64,000 nucleotides of DNA, taken from contig JAPFBL010000069.1 in assembly GCA_026182355.1 (NCBI GenBank), positions 372,001 to 436,000 of the forward strand. The letters are read 5' to 3'. The notes under the pieces were generated by a model. The model did no database searches, had not been told where the DNA came from, and saw only the letters and a program-made list of their open reading frames with translations. Both the position numbers and the translations under genes were made by a program. Position 1 is the first letter of the stretch; every line of letters begins with the position of its first letter. This document shows, piece after piece, positions 10,680 to 22,829 of the stretch. The stretch comes from Hermatobates lingyangjiaoensis (taxonomy: Eukaryota; Arthropoda; Insecta; Hemiptera; Hermatobatidae).

Positions 10680-11460
10680 GAATAATAGTAGGATTGTCAG
10701 TTTATATATATAGAGGTGGATTAGTATTAGAATGTTCACAGGACATCGCCTTCGATAAGGGAGCTTTATGGGGGATTAAGGTAGGGTGGTTGGACTCACC
10801 TACTCCCTAGCTAATCTTGGTCGGTCTGTTCGAAAATAGTTTTTAAATTTGACAAGAATTATTATTAAGTTGGATGTTTTATGGCTGGTCGCATTTCGTA
10901 TGAAGGACTGTTTCTAACTTTTACAAATATATATATATATAATTTTTGAAAAGAAAAAACAGAACTACGATATTTCTACATCGACTGTAATCAGGAGGGT
11001 AATGTGGTCGCTACCAGTGAAAATGAGTGAATGTTAGGAAAACAAATTCCAAAAAATTTGATATTCGTCCTATCATAGATTACACATACAATTCTAACAA
11101 ATGAGTATTAAATATTACAAAAAAGAAAAACTCAAATAAAAACAATAGACGATGACTCACTGTCAATATTTCAACCTTTTTAATGGTCTTCGTAATGGGA
11201 GGTAATGGCATCTTGAGAAGACGACTGTCACCTCATATACATCTGTGAGTCAACTCAAATAACTCATCACTTTATAACTCATCTCTTCTATCTATATGTA
11301 TGCAAAGTTATTCCAAAAAAAATATATATATAAACTACATTCACAGAAATGAAACAAAAACTCAACTCACTACTATCCTCCTGATGACGAGGGCATGGTG
11401 AATTTCTGTGTGTTCTTATTGTGAATATAGTTTATTCAGTCCGTGGAACCGTTATATATA
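10680..11460. repeat. Several decayed foldback halves
   Basis: Short pieces of family B or D half-elements separated by TA tracts: 10940-11030 ('ctacgatatttctacatcg'), 11140-11230 ('caatatttcaacctttttaa'), 11335-11460 ('cctcctgatgacgagggca', then 'cgtggaaccgttatatata'). None keeps a full hammerhead. The end of the 10840-10930 piece ('ttctaacttttacaaat' then TA) recurs at 42445-42470. Confidence 0.45.
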
Positions 11461-11474
11461 TATATATACGAGTT

Positions 11475-11600
11475 AAAATTGAAGAAGTGAGATTTATAGA
11501 ATGAAGAAACACACGTGCAAACTCAAATTTTTGGGCAATCCGTGTTCAGGAGAAAAGAGAAAATAATACCAAGAACATTGTAGATGCAATGGCAAGTTGC
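11475..11600 (-). repeat. Family D half-element (degenerate)
   Basis: 'aaactcaaatttttgggcaa' followed by 'tccgtgttcaggagaaaag' matches the 27475-27620 and 60180-60330 copies. The minus-strand core reads CTGAACA, with invariant G8 lost. Confidence 0.55.
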
Positions 11601-11656
11601 AAGTGTTAGTTTACTCTGTGTATTACTGTTATTCAATTTCAAGTTCGTTTTGTGTC

Positions 11657-11755
11657 CAGACGAAGACCGCTTGTTACGGTTGAAAGATCTTAGTCTTGCT
11701 TTCCCATTTTCTTATTGTGGTTTGATCATTGTTATTTCACGTGTTTATGTGAAAT

Positions 11756-11759
<4 letters not shown>
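11657..11759 (+). mobile_element. Family A half-element
   Basis: 'cagacgaagaccgcttgtt' to 'cgtgtttatgtgaaatct', then a long (TA)n. The core is CAGACGA, so U4 is lost. The open frames overlapping this copy are by-products of the repeat. Confidence 0.8.

Positions 11760-11820
<61 letters not shown>
11760..11820. repeat. (TA)n microsatellite
   Basis: About 60 bp of pure TA between a family A half and a family B palindrome. Confidence 0.95.
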
Positions 11821-11821
<1 letters not shown>

Positions 11822-11857
11822 TTCGAATAAAATGAAAGGTCCGTGTGGACAATAAAC

Positions 11858-12053
11858 ACTTTAACACATAGAAAAGAACACAGAAAGACACTACAGAACT
11901 CACTTCGATATTTCGACATCCGTCGTCATCGGGAAGAAGTGCGAAGTACTCGCGTTGAGAAGCAAACTACTCATCTTCCCGATGACGACGGATGTCGAAA
12001 TATCGAAGTGAGTTCTGTAGTGTCTTTCTGTGTTCTTTTCTATGTGTTAAAGT
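11858..12053. mobile_element. Family B foldback element, near-perfect
   Basis: Arms 11858-11937 and 11974-12053 ('actttaacacatagaaaag' against 'cttttctatgtgttaaagt') match almost base for base around a 36-nt spacer. (TA)n begins directly after it. The high arm identity means either a recent insertion or recent arm conversion. The half at 62881-62962 is the same subfamily. Confidence 0.85.
11975..12008 (+). ncRNA. Hammerhead-like motif, family B (U4 to C)
   Basis: Stem I CTTC/GAAG (4 bp, 11975-11978 with 12005-12008), core CCGATGA instead of CTGATGA, stem II GAC/GTC, GAAA, stem III ATAT and C as cleavage base. The invariant U4 is C in both arms and at 450-540 and 62881-62962, so this subfamily appears to spread with an inactive core. 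Confidence 0.4.
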
Positions 12054-12149
12054 ATATATATATATATATAATATATATATGTATAATTTTTCAGCCATCA
12101 TTCGCCGCCTTAAAATCAAACAAATAAGTTACAATAAAAAAAAGTTAAC

Positions 12150-12182
<33 letters not shown>

Positions 12183-12480
12183 ATATTATATAAGAGTATA
12201 TATATTTGTGAATTTTGGTAGCAGTCCTTGTAAAAATATATTATTAAAACTGTAACCATAATTTGTGGAAACTTGACAAGGAAACATATTTTTTTTCAAT
12301 TGTTGTATTTTAAATATATATATATATATATATAATATCACACTTCTTGTTGGAAAAAAGCAATAAAACGTGGTTAATATTAATAATGTTACACCCGAAA
12401 TTTCCAAAGTTTTTACTAAATGACTACAGTGTACCCATTATTAGAGCAAATGGTTGTATATATAATATTATTTCTAAACT
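12054..12480. repeat. Interrupted (TA)n tracts
   Basis: TA or TATATAA tracts near 12054-12080, 12150-12205 and 12313-12335, with AT-rich DNA between them. Confidence 0.7.
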
Positions 12481-13590
12481 GTCACAAAAGATTGCAGTTG
12501 GCCTAGGGTTATTGAGGTCACTTGATGGTGAAGTTGAGGCGGTCGACAGCTGTGCTAATGAGTTGCAGGCTTGGAGCACGTTGTGTAGCCTGTCTTCAGC
12601 CTTGATCCAAGGTCATTTCTGCCCCAGTCTTCTTTGCTTGCTGTTCAATTAATTCACAATTCACTGCTTCTTCAGATCCCACCATTACACCTAGTCACCC
12701 AACGAATTATTACCTCCACTACAACTAAATCTTGCGTAAAACTCATTATACTCTTATTAATAATATTTTATATTGTAGTTCACTGTAATATAAAAAAAAA
12801 TGTTTCAAAATTAAAATATATATGAAAAAAAATTTTCATATTTTATTGGAAACCAAAAATTTGTTTAGTCTAATAATTAAAGTACGAAAGGAGACTATAC
12901 TTCCAAACCTGAGGCCTTTTATTGTGTTCGTTTTGCTTTAAATGTAAAGATCCATAAATAAAGTCGAGTCGAAAGTTAACATATGTCAGTTCTTTTAGAG
13001 TTGTTTTGACCCTTTGACCATCATCAAGGGAATCGAGACAGAAGGTAGGGGTTTTAGAGGAATCTTTGGATTAGTAGGGATTTTTTTGTCTTCATTGATT
13101 AATTCAATGAAGTTTTTCATTGAAGTAATGCTTAATAAAACAATTTCATTGTTTTATTGCTTAATAAATTAGCTTATTGTTTCCAGTTTTAAATTACGCT
13201 GAATATTATTGTTCTAGCTTACGAAAAGGCCACTGGCTGTAAATAGTGAACAATCGTTCTGTAGAGTTTAAATAAGTTTATTAGATAGAATATACTATAT
13301 AATACTCTCATGGTGATAGTTACAGGTCGAAAGGTCGTCGTCCCGTTTTCAAAACCTATACACTCATGGCTACGTTTATGGTTATACAGTTATTATATTA
13401 ATGCAAGTATATAATGGAAGTGTAGTAGCAACTGTCACACACATAAAAACATACAACTCACATAACAATATTTCGACTATCTTGGTAGAAAGAACTGTCG
13501 TAAAGTATTTTTTTTCCAACCCTTCAAATCTACATGTTACCATTCATGCCAACAACCACAGATTCTATTTCACGATCACTAGAGGTTTTC
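12480..13590. other. Unique DNA; GC-richer island 12490-12720
   Basis: 12490-12720 is less AT-rich than its surroundings and holds an open frame ending at 12652 whose C-terminal part reads LLRSLDGEVEAVDSCANEL. I do not recognise a family and see no convincing splice sites. The remainder is AT-rich and featureless. Confidence 0.35.
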
Positions 13591-13596
13591 ATCTAT

Positions 13597-13923
13597 GTTA
13601 GGTTAGGTTGCAGTGGCAGCCCCACAAAGGACCACAAGTAGGCCGAGCATTGGCCCTTTGTGATACCACACAATGAAGATTGATTATACAGTGGGAGTCC
13701 TAAATTTTGCCTAACTCAAATGTATTTAGAGTAGGGATCTTTAACGAGTACCTGACATCGTACAGGCTCTGGACCGACCGTTTAACGTCCTTCTCTGAGG
13801 GACGACGTGCTCAGATTTATTCACCTCCCGCGTGAATAAATCGAGGGCCAGGTGGGGATCGAACCCCAGTCTCATCAGTTCTGAGGCGAGCACGTAACCA
13901 CTGAGCTAGCCTGGCCCTTTTGA
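13597..13923 (-). mobile_element. tRNA-derived SINE, full-length copy
   Basis: On the minus strand it starts 'aaagggccaggctagctcag' (A box TAGCTCAGTGG), has the B box GGTTCGATCCC, then a body with 'gtgaataaatctgagcacg', 'tactcgttaaagatcccta' and 'tgtggtatcacaaagggcc', and ends 'ggttgcaacctaac'-like. It is flanked by an 11-bp direct repeat 'ttttcatctat' (13586-13596 and 13924-13934), a target-site duplication. Five related copies occur in the window. Confidence 0.9.
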
Positions 13924-13934
13924 TTTTCATCTAT

Positions 13935-15690
13935 ATATAGATATTATGTGTATGTCAGTGTGCCTATCTGTTTGTTACCATTCAAATGGCTATATTAACC
14001 CTTTCGCGTCGTAGAATGAACATTTTTACTTCCCTTTGGCCCCTGAAATAGACTATAGTTGGTTGAAACATTTTTCCCATTTAGCTCTTAAGTCGACTCA
14101 AATCCAGTTTAATATAATAAAAAAAAAAAGATTAAAAGGAAAAGGTGCTTTCATACGAAAGCAAACATGCTATTACTGTAAGAACTGCCCAAATCAACTC
14201 GCATTGTGAATTATCCCATGCTTTGAAGATTACACGAAGATACCCTAAAGGATTATCAATAAAGTTTCAATTGTTGAAAATATGCACAACAATGAAAAAG
14301 GATATGGTTCTTTTAGAAAAGGAATTTTTTTCACAATGCAAAATATTAGTTTTGTTACTTTTTGGTATTTCGATGAAAAATATATTTTTTTTCCAGCTCA
14401 GTGTTCATTATGAGAGAAAAATCTTTCAGTGACTAAAGTCGACTTAAATCTGGCAATAAATTCGACCAAAGTCGACTTAAGAATTTAAAAGGAAAATTTA
14501 TTTATTTGTCATCTATAATTATTTTTTTGGAAATTTAATTAAATATTCTATTGCCATCCGTATTTATGTTCAAAAATAGCATATTAAAACTTAATTATAA
14601 TGACTTTGATTTTTGACTTAAAATATGCAATTAGAAAAGAAAGTAAAAAAATTTCAGTCTTCAAAGCTGAAGGAGGAAATATTATAATCGACTATTGTCA
14701 AAGGGTCAAAGTTAAGAAGTCAAAGGGTCAATCTTTATGTCATTTTAAGATCTAATTTGAGTTGTCCCTGCGAAATTTTAGGTTAGTGAAATTAATTATA
14801 CCTGAAAGGTGTAATGGTCTTTGATGGTGTAATATTCTTTGCTTTTGTCTATTTTCTTTTTGCTTTTTAGTGTTAATCATATTAACATATTATTAACATA
14901 TTAATGTGATTATGAAAAAAATGTTATTAAAATAACAAACATTTGAATTTTTGTTTATTTATTTCTCAAATCTCCGAAACTTAAAATTAGGAAGTTTAAA
15001 CAATCGCTTAAAAAAGTTATAACAGATTTCAACGATCTGTTTTCCAAAAACAGAAAAGCTATTACAAAACTCTCTATTAATTATATTTTTCTCTGTACTG
15101 AAGATATTTAGAAAAATTCCTTTAATGAAAAAGTGCAAAAATAAACTGTTTTTATAATAAAATATGATGTACCTAAAACCGGTTTGAATTTATAACTTTA
15201 TTCGTCATCAGGGCCAGTTTCAGCTGTTTCGGGAAGGCTTTCCACAGTGTGATATACTTTGAAGCAAGGTGCCGTGTACCGCAAGGTATAGTATAACCGC
15301 AAAATGGGTCCACATTTCGGAAGAGAGATTATATAGAATGACCACAGTGAAAGGAAAAAAAGAAATTAATTTCAATAACAATTTGTTGTAAATAATATTT
15401 GTAAAAGAATTCTCAAAACAGCTGATGTCGATTCCCCTTATGGCTTGCTCTTGGACTGAGCTGGTCGACCAAACGTGCATTTGTGGCTTATCAGTGAGGT
15501 AGTGGAAAGCACGCTACGCCACTGTTTTAATTACCTTTAACTGACAGTGAACATGTCCCAGGTTCATTTAATATACATCTCACTATTTTTCCACTGTCAT
15601 ATTAAATAACAGACTACCTTATAAATATTTCATGACTCCAATTAGCTTGATATGAAAGTGGATTGTTCATATATCTTTACTTTCCCATAT
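13935..15690. other. AT-rich unique DNA; short 'agtcgacttaa' repeats
   Basis: The phrase 'agtcgacttaa' or a near match recurs near 14092, 14438 and 14470. Around 15200 the minus strand has 'ccctgatgacgaat' with 'aaaccggttt' downstream, possibly a decayed hammerhead. No gene seen. Confidence 0.35.
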
Positions 15691-15695
15691 TCCTA

Positions 15696-15696
<1 letters not shown>

Positions 15697-15744
<48 letters not shown>
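15697..15744. repeat. (TA)n microsatellite
   Basis: Pure TA tract directly before a family A foldback. Confidence 0.95.
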
Positions 15745-15746
<2 letters not shown>

Positions 15747-15747
<1 letters not shown>

Positions 15748-15898
15748 TGATCAAACCACAATAAGAAATGGGGAAAAAATTGGGTTTTGACTCTGACAAA
15801 GACCGTTTGTTACGGTTGAAAGATCTTAGTCTTTTTCTCCCCATTTCTTATTGTGGTTTGATCGTTGATTGTTATTTCACGTGTTTAAGTGAAATCTT
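15747..15898 (+). mobile_element. Family A foldback, left arm truncated
   Basis: 'atgatcaaaccacaataag' is joined to a full right half. The core reads CTGACAA (G8 lost), so the hammerhead is predicted inactive although AGATCT and the TAGTC end are kept. Confidence 0.8.
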
Positions 15899-15984
15899 GT
15901 ATATACATACAAGTGTACTCGTATATATAGTGTATATATACATATATATATATCCACTTATTTAATATTCGACCGCCCAAGACG

Positions 15985-16155
15985 ACAAAAATGGTTGCTA
16001 GGTCACTCCTTGTGATGAGGCCAGGTGTGGTCTAACAGTGCTGACCACAAATATGGGAAATATCTGTACCTTTAGTGTTGAAGACTACAGGTTCGATTCC
16101 TAGCCTTGATACTAGATTTTTCGTGTGTGAGATACAAAATTATATTGCTATTCCA
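15985..16155 (+). repeat. Possible second tRNA-derived repeat (weak)
   Basis: Contains a B-box-like GGTTCGATTCC at 16090 preceded by tRNA-like spacing, but no clear A box and no second copy in the window. Confidence 0.25.
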
Positions 16156-16159
16156 CACA

Positions 16160-18545
16160 TATTTCCCAAATATGAAAAGGTAAAAGTTAAATTTTAAATT
16201 TGGCGTTTTGTTCAACAAAATATGTCTAAAAGAAAATTATAACGTCGTATATAAACTAGCAAACGTGCTCGTCTTTGAAACAAAATTCAGAGATGATAAA
16301 TGCTATTCCAAAATATTATTAAAAATTATAGAATAGTATTAATTCTATAATTATATAATGTATATAAAACATCATTATTAATACAGTCCATAACTGTCAT
16401 TAGAGCTGGAATTTCTTTTACGTTATGCAACTTTAGATACTAAGCTCAAATTTCATTTTATTCTAGGCAACTTCTTATTTAGCACGCGAGTAGGTGGGAC
16501 TCACTCTTTTAAAGCGCAAACGAAATTAAAATCAACTCTCAGTATATACTTGCTACAGTATCAGGCATCTAAAAAAACTGATATATTTTTATTTAGTTAT
16601 ATACCTATATTCCTAGATAACTAAACACAGCTTAAAAGTCCATACCATCCCTTCGACGTTGAATTTCCAATCCATTCAAATCTTAGTTTTTAAGTTAGAT
16701 ATACACAAATCTCTTGTCAAATTTTCAGCTCTCTTTGACTTATGGTGGCTGAGTTTGCTTTTTACAAAATTTTTGGACCAACAAGTTTTTTTTAATCACA
16801 TTATTATATTACAACTACCCTTAAAGGGGTATTATAAGTAATACTGATCCATGATATATAAAAGAGAGTTAAAAGAGTGGAGAAACCACCCATTGGTAGT
16901 ACTCCATATGACAAACGAGCTGACATAAATTTTTCTAACTGTCGATTCGGATTCTCTACTTTATAAAACGTATAGATAACTTGAAATGTGTCAGTTCTAA
17001 GCAATGTACTTATAAAATCATTCTTTTATTTATATAGAAAAGAGATCTGGTGATAGCTGTTGAAATTGTTTCTATGTCGCATTATACAAAGGAGTTGGTG
17101 TAAAACAGTTGCTCTCGAACCTGTATGATGTCAGGTAGCTGAGATACTTTAGTGACGTGATTTAGTACTGGTGGTGTAGAATGAAACCGATAATGTGATT
17201 TACCAATTGCTAAACGGCGTGCTGAATACTAAACGAGACAAACAAACTGCCTTTACAACAACACCCAAGGTGAAAGCCTATGAGCGTTTGGTAACGAACA
17301 AACATATTTACTTCAAACTTACTAAATGGAATTTAAACCCAATACTTCTATTGGAATCAAATTAAAACAAAGTGGCAAACACTAATAATATCAGATCTTT
17401 ATAAGGACTTATAAATGTGTCTAGTATAAGACTTATGTATTATGTATATCTAAACTGAAGCAATGAATGAAAACTATATCCCTTCTTCAATTATCCTGAG
17501 CAAATAATTGTGTTTAATATAAAAACTGAGTATATACCAAATTCTAGAATAAGGGATTTGGCGAAAATATTTATTAAACATTTAGTTTTTATTGTATTGA
17601 GGGTCTAGGTCAGATTGAATTTATATTTACCGTTAAATACAACATACGGAGACAGAAACCGTTACTAGCCATTTTAGTAGTTTAACATGTAATGCAATTT
17701 ATGTCAGGGGACTAAATACTAATTAGGTTATTAAATTAGGTTAATTTATTAATTAGTAACTAATTAGGTTAATAAATTAGGAAAAAAAAATATTTGAATA
17801 TTCGAAATATTATAAAAATAAACCCAAAAAAATACAATTATTCTATGATTTTTATCAAATATATATGCCATTGTTTCACCATATATATGTGCTAACCTTT
17901 TGTTAAGATTCTGTCGAGGTGCAGAATAATGAAGAATTAATGACTGGATAAATTTATGCTAAGGAATGGAGGAAAATGGCAATGAGCGATGAAATTGGAA
18001 ACTTCTCAAGGTGTGGCTTTAACCTTCCGTCAGTTTGTTGTGGTGGCATTATAAGGCTTAACCAATCCCCCTAGAGGCTGTTAGGTGTTGGCTGGTAAAT
18101 ACCTCCCCTAAAGCAGTGTTTACTTTACTCACCCCTCCTATTCTAACTTTGATAATGCCACCTTTAATAGTTCGTGATATTTACCTTTCCATCTTGTTTG
18201 CTGTATTTTCTTCACAGTAATTGTGAAAATGAATTGCTTCTTACATACACAAGTTGACTTTTCAAAGCTTTATAGAATAACATTCTTCACTGTAAAGTTT
18301 TAATACATTCCCTCTTTATTGATTTATGTATATTTTATTCAAATGACTGAATTGAGGTAGTTTCCGTTGATCAAAATTCGTGTCCTATCGTGTGAAATAT
18401 CATAATACAAGGTAACACAATGATGGTACACCAGACTGGGCTGCAAGAAGGCACAGAATGATGAATCTGCAAGGCAGGCAATGGCATGAAAAATTCATTT
18501 GATTCATTATTTAATATCTTTTTTTCATGTTACTGCTACTTGCAA
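16160..18545. other. Unique AT-rich DNA; complex island 17930-18140
   Basis: 17930-18140 has higher complexity ('ggctttaaccttccgtcag', 'ccctagaggctgttaggtg'), possibly a conserved element. No open frame or repeat recognised elsewhere. Confidence 0.35.
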
Positions 18546-18849
18546 TTCTACTCTCCTCCCAGATGCATTTAATCGAGTTTCACAGGGTCAGAGGAGCGGG
18601 CTGCGTGATCTGGGTACCGCAGATCGTAGTCTTTAACCCGAGTGTTGCTGGCGTTATAATGTCATAGATTCTCCATTTCTTGATTGTGCACTTAGATCTA
18701 TTGTTAATGGTCAATGGTTGTGGTGAACGTTTTATTACTAGCCATCGAAATGATTTATTGTTCAAGTTACGGGGACACCCTAAATCGCCTACTTCATATA
18801 TTAACTTTTGATAACTCCACTCCATGTATAGATAGATAGTTAGAATAAA
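18546..18849. other. Less AT-rich stretch 3' of the LINE relic
   Basis: Possibly the 3' end of the LINE copy; an 81-codon minus-strand open frame here shows no motif I recognise. Confidence 0.3.
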
Positions 18850-19510
18850 AAACTGATTCCTTTTCGGGTTAAAACGTCAGCCCTTATGGTCTTTTTGTTT
18901 GATCGAACGTTTGGGTACAATCGCTCAGATCAGTGTCTAGAACTGTTGCCCGAGTTCTGTCCCCTTCACCAATTTATTAAGGTATGCAGGGGGGTCAACG
19001 CCCCGACTGTCTACGGCTTTCTAGCGCAGTACAGTCTCTTAACTATGTGGATGGCAGTTCTTATGCCTCTCCAAATAGTCTACACTCTGTCGATCCGCTT
19101 ACAAGACCGACTTTTTTAAGTGTCTTCTGAAGCACCCGTGTCCTGTCAGCAGGCCTACTAACTACTAACCTCATCTGACTCCTTGGGAGTCTCAGTGCGG
19201 TACGTGTGAGTCGTGGGGCTTCTCTTTGGTAGCAACCGCTTACAGTAAGAACCTCCACTTTAGAATCTCTAACGACTCCACTGTTCATTCCTAACCCATC
19301 CTGTCACCTCATCTGTAGTTCTACTACACCGTATGGGTAACGCAGGTTCCGGTCTTATAAAAGGAGTGATGGCTGCTTTTTTGGAAAGCTTATCAGCCTC
19401 TTCGCTCCCTTTATCCACTTTAGTTACTTAAGGCATATAGCAGTAAAGCCCACAATACCTGCCGAGTAGTATGGCAAGTGCCTTGCTGTGCACGGCTGGT
19501 GACCTTTTAC
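18850..19510 (-). pseudogene. LINE relic: RNase H and C-terminal region
   Basis: Minus-strand fragments, in order: near 19410-19430 'GLYCYMP' in the place of the RNase H 'LYWVPGH' motif; 19371-19409 GSEEADKLSKKAA (family GNExADxLAxxAA); near 19340 'FIRPEPALPI'; then, at 19075-19165, GLLTGHGCFRRHLKKVGL and ECRLFGE. That last pair matches the conserved 'LTGHxxxxxHLxxxGLxxxxxCRxC' C-terminal region of Jockey/I-group non-LTR retrotransposons. Several stops and shifts break the frame, and the reverse transcriptase part is missing, so this is a dead 5'-truncated copy. Exact clade uncertain. Confidence 0.75.
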
Positions 19511-19519
19511 TTTTTCATT

Positions 19520-21990
19520 TTCGTTTTATCAAACTGTTTTTCCTCATTAATAGCCTCAATAATGATTAGGCAAACATTTGTACCTACTATCAGTAATGTA
19601 GTATTCGAAAACAATAAATGACATGAAGGGATGTTTCATGTGTGAGATAGACTATCTTGAGCACGCCGTCCTGTGCAGAACTTTAATGCCGTCACCGCAA
19701 ACCTTTTTTTTACCTGGAGCTGGATTGTCATTTTTCCTTCAAGTCGTGATCACGATTGAAGTATCCATCGAAGTATACTTATTACCATCACGGTGTTTCC
19801 CACAGAACCAAGCAACCTGTGTCTAACAGTACCAAATACTCTACCAACTGCAGTATGTATTAGCACAATATGAAAACATACTTTACTCATTTAATTTCAT
19901 GATTGTGGAATTATCTTATAGAAGTGTATAATAGAATTACATAAATGTATCTTATATAGGCGTGGTCCCATCCTTTCATCCCTTACGGATCGGTCTCATA
20001 TAAAATATATTCGTTCCGGCCTTAATACTCGTATGTAGTGAATAGACATGGCAACATAAGTTGACTTGAATGTATGAAAATGACATTTATTGATTAAAAA
20101 GTAAAAAAAAGTCGCTTATTTTGTAACTGTGCAACCTAACATTAAAACAAAGGTAAAATGCATATAGAACCAAATCTAACCAGATTTAGCTATTTTTGGA
20201 CATGATTACTGTAACATGGGTGACAAACTCTGTAACATGGGTTGAAGGTGTTTTTTATTGCATGCAGCCGATACCGGTTCAGGCCGCGCCCTTAATCGTA
20301 GACTGCTGCTGTAAGGCAGGACCCGTAAAAGGCCCTATACTATAAAAGAATAAAAGACTTACCTGTCTCACTAAAATGTAAAAATATTACTCCTAAATTT
20401 AACCATCTACCATATTCTATTTCAAGGTCATACCTTGACCGGACAAATAAGTAACTGAAACATGTATGAATGTTTTTTCTATTCAAAATAATAAGCAATT
20501 TAGTATTTTCAACAAACTTAAGAGCCAAATAGATTTATTTAATGTTTAAGAGTTACACAATTACATTTGTAATCTTTAGAAAAAAGTGGATTATTTTCCT
20601 GAGAATCCTGGTAAGTACATCTATGTTTATAGGATTATGTATTAACACTCTCACCGGTTGATATTTTTTGTTAAATGTACATTTTTTGTGTTAATTTTTC
20701 ACTTCTTTGTGTTTTATGATGTATAATTGAGATTCATTCAAAAGCAAATAATTATGAAAAAAGCAATTTTTTTAGATTCATTACTGTGAAATACGAACAA
20801 AAAAAAAACAATATGTAGATGAAAGAGTTTCTGGCGTATCCAGTGGGCAGGACTGGGTGCACTCGACCATGTCTTACTGATTAGAGATCCGGACTCTGAT
20901 TAACATTTATAAGGGAAACTGTGTCGCGACCAGCTCAAACCTATTGCCAAATAACAAAAATAGACACATTTTCACCTGTAATGCCGTTTAGTGACAAAAG
21001 TCCTAGAAATGCGAGAGTTTTAGAAAACTTCTTATTTCAGTTTCTCATATTTCTCATAAAATGTTATTTAAGTTAAGAGTTGGCATCATTAAGCAGCGAT
21101 TCATTTGATGCCTAACGTGTTTGTCACTTAGTCAATTTGCCGTCAATGTCACTGTCACGTTTCCTACTAATTGCATTGTCACGTTTGCACATTACCTTGG
21201 ATTAAATCCGTACTGGTGTTTGCGAACACTTGTTTCCATCCTACTTCATAATTTCCTCACTGAATTTCATTTAAGTCTATTATAGTATGATTATTACATC
21301 TGTGATAGAAATACTTCTTTTATTTTCCTTTAACCGAATAAACATTTTCAAAATATACAACTTTGTTTCTTAACAAAACAAACTAAACTATTTTGAGTAC
21401 CCGTTAACTCATCTTTTTTCTTTAACATAATACCTTATCAAAGACTTATTACATATCTCCTTGCTACTAATGCGGAAGGTTGGAGGTTTGACTTTAAAAA
21501 TAACTAGATTTTTCTGTACTAAGAAATTTAAATTCTTGTACGCTCCCTTGAAGTCCTAAAGCTCTCAAGTACGATCTTTCGATGTCAGGTGCATGTTAAG
21601 CACCTTACTAAACAAAACCCATACAAGAATAAATACAAGATTCCTTATTGAAAAAACAAGTGTTTTCAATTAAGCATGGTGAACATTAGGTCTAGTAAAG
21701 AAGGCCTGGGTATGAATGCAGTTCAATTTAATAACAGTGGATTTGTATTATCTTTTGTTGTAAAGATATGATAACATTTGTTTTCCCTCTGCTGCTGCAC
21801 CTCACTTCTATTTAATTCAGTTTTACTGAAATCCATTTCATCTGGTCTTCTTGTTAATTACGTTTACTGACTTGTTTTTATCCTCATCCTTGAATTTATA
21901 GAACAATTAACTATTTGACTGATCGGTAATAAGCCCGTCTCTTTCTAAATTGTTCATACAAAACCTATCTTAAAAAATAGGCCCAGCACA
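19520..21990. other. Unique DNA, nothing firmly recognised
   Basis: Less AT-rich islands near 19950-20040 and 20265-20335 ('gttcaggccgcgcccttaat'). A small direct repeat 'ctgtaacatggg' occurs near 20209 and 20231. No protein motif or TIR pair confirmed. Confidence 0.35.
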
Positions 21991-22180
21991 TAGAACATTA
22001 TCAGGTACAGTGGTATTGCAAGGGGAGCGGTCCGCCCCAGTCAGCACATGCCAGAGGGTGGCATTTTGAGAAAGTAAAAATAGAAAATAAAAACAAAATT
22101 AATATAATATAAAGCTAACAAAAAATCCAAAATGTTAGACCAAAATGAGCTTTTAAGGTCATAATTGTTTATATGTTTTA

Positions 22181-22374
22181 TGATCAAACCACAATAAGAA
22201 ATGGGAAAACAAGACTAAGATCTTTCAACCGTAACAAGCGGTCTTCGTCAGGAAGTTGGGTTTTTGACTCTGACGAAGACCGCTTGTTACGGTTGAAAGA
22301 TCTTAATCTTGTTTTCCCATTTCTTATTGTGGTTTGATCATTGATTGTTATTTCACGTGTTTATGTGAAATCTT
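22181..22374. mobile_element. Family A foldback element nested in a DNA transposon
   Basis: Left arm 22181-22252, right arm 22254-22374, nearly complete. It is unusual in not lying within a long (TA)n tract; the flank is only 'atatgtttta'. The left arm lost the stem I bases next to the core. Confidence 0.85.
22266..22308 (+). ncRNA. Hammerhead ribozyme, family A (one stem I mismatch)
   Basis: GACT, CTGACGA (22270-22276), stem-loop II, GAAA (22295-22298), AGATCT, U, then AATC in place of AGTC, giving one mismatch in stem I. Confidence 0.5.
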
Positions 22375-22829
22375 TTTATCGATTAATATGTTTTATGTGT
22401 TTAATACTGTTTTGAACGGATTTTTGAACTGTAATATTTGCAAATTATAAATAAGTGTATTTTAAAGTTTTCAAAACTATTATTTTAATGGGGGTTGAAA
22501 ATTTATTACATTTATTTGCTAATTATAAATCAATATAATTTATTAAGTTAATTTAACAACTTTTTTTATGATTTGAATGATACGTTTTTGTTTGGAAAAG
22601 TCTGGTTTTCTTTAATGATGACTGTAGATGTATACGAGTACTGTCATAAGATACAAGTCTGGAACCATTGAGAACAGTCTACAGTTAGATCTGTACTTGT
22701 TATTTTAAGAAAACAAGCATTTTTAGGACGTTCTGGAGTTTGGAATGTTAACGGATTATCACGGCAAGTGGTGGGGGTGGGGGGGGGGCACCTGGGTGGC
22801 ACTAGTTGCTATGCACCAGTATCAAGGTA

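Larger units (their letters stand above)
22008..22819. mobile_element. DNA transposon remnant with terminal inverted repeats
   Basis: The left end 'cagtggtattgc' and right end 'gctatgcaccag' are imperfect inverted repeats of the widespread CAGTGGCGTAGC type. Flanks 'atcaggta' and 'atcaaggta' look like a target duplication with one inserted base. G-rich terminal segments follow each end ('ggggagcggtccgcccc', 'ggggggcacctgggtggc'). The AT-rich interior encodes nothing recognisable, and a family A foldback (22181-22374) is nested inside, so that insertion is younger. Confidence 0.5.

Noticed and set aside
11584..12255. Several overlapping open frames rich in Tyr and Ile
   Set aside because: They are translations of (TA)n tracts and of family A and B foldbacks.
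13840..13920. A functional tRNA gene
   Set aside because: Good A and B boxes exist, but the body continues into the SINE with target duplication, so this is a tRNA-derived SINE head.
15480..15580. tRNA-like stretch ('gtagtggaaagcacgctacg', 'cccaggttca')
   Set aside because: The boxes are incomplete, the cloverleaf could not be drawn, and there is no second copy.
19623..19826. 67-codon open frame downstream of the LINE relic
   Set aside because: No motif, no continuity with the LINE frames and no splice context.
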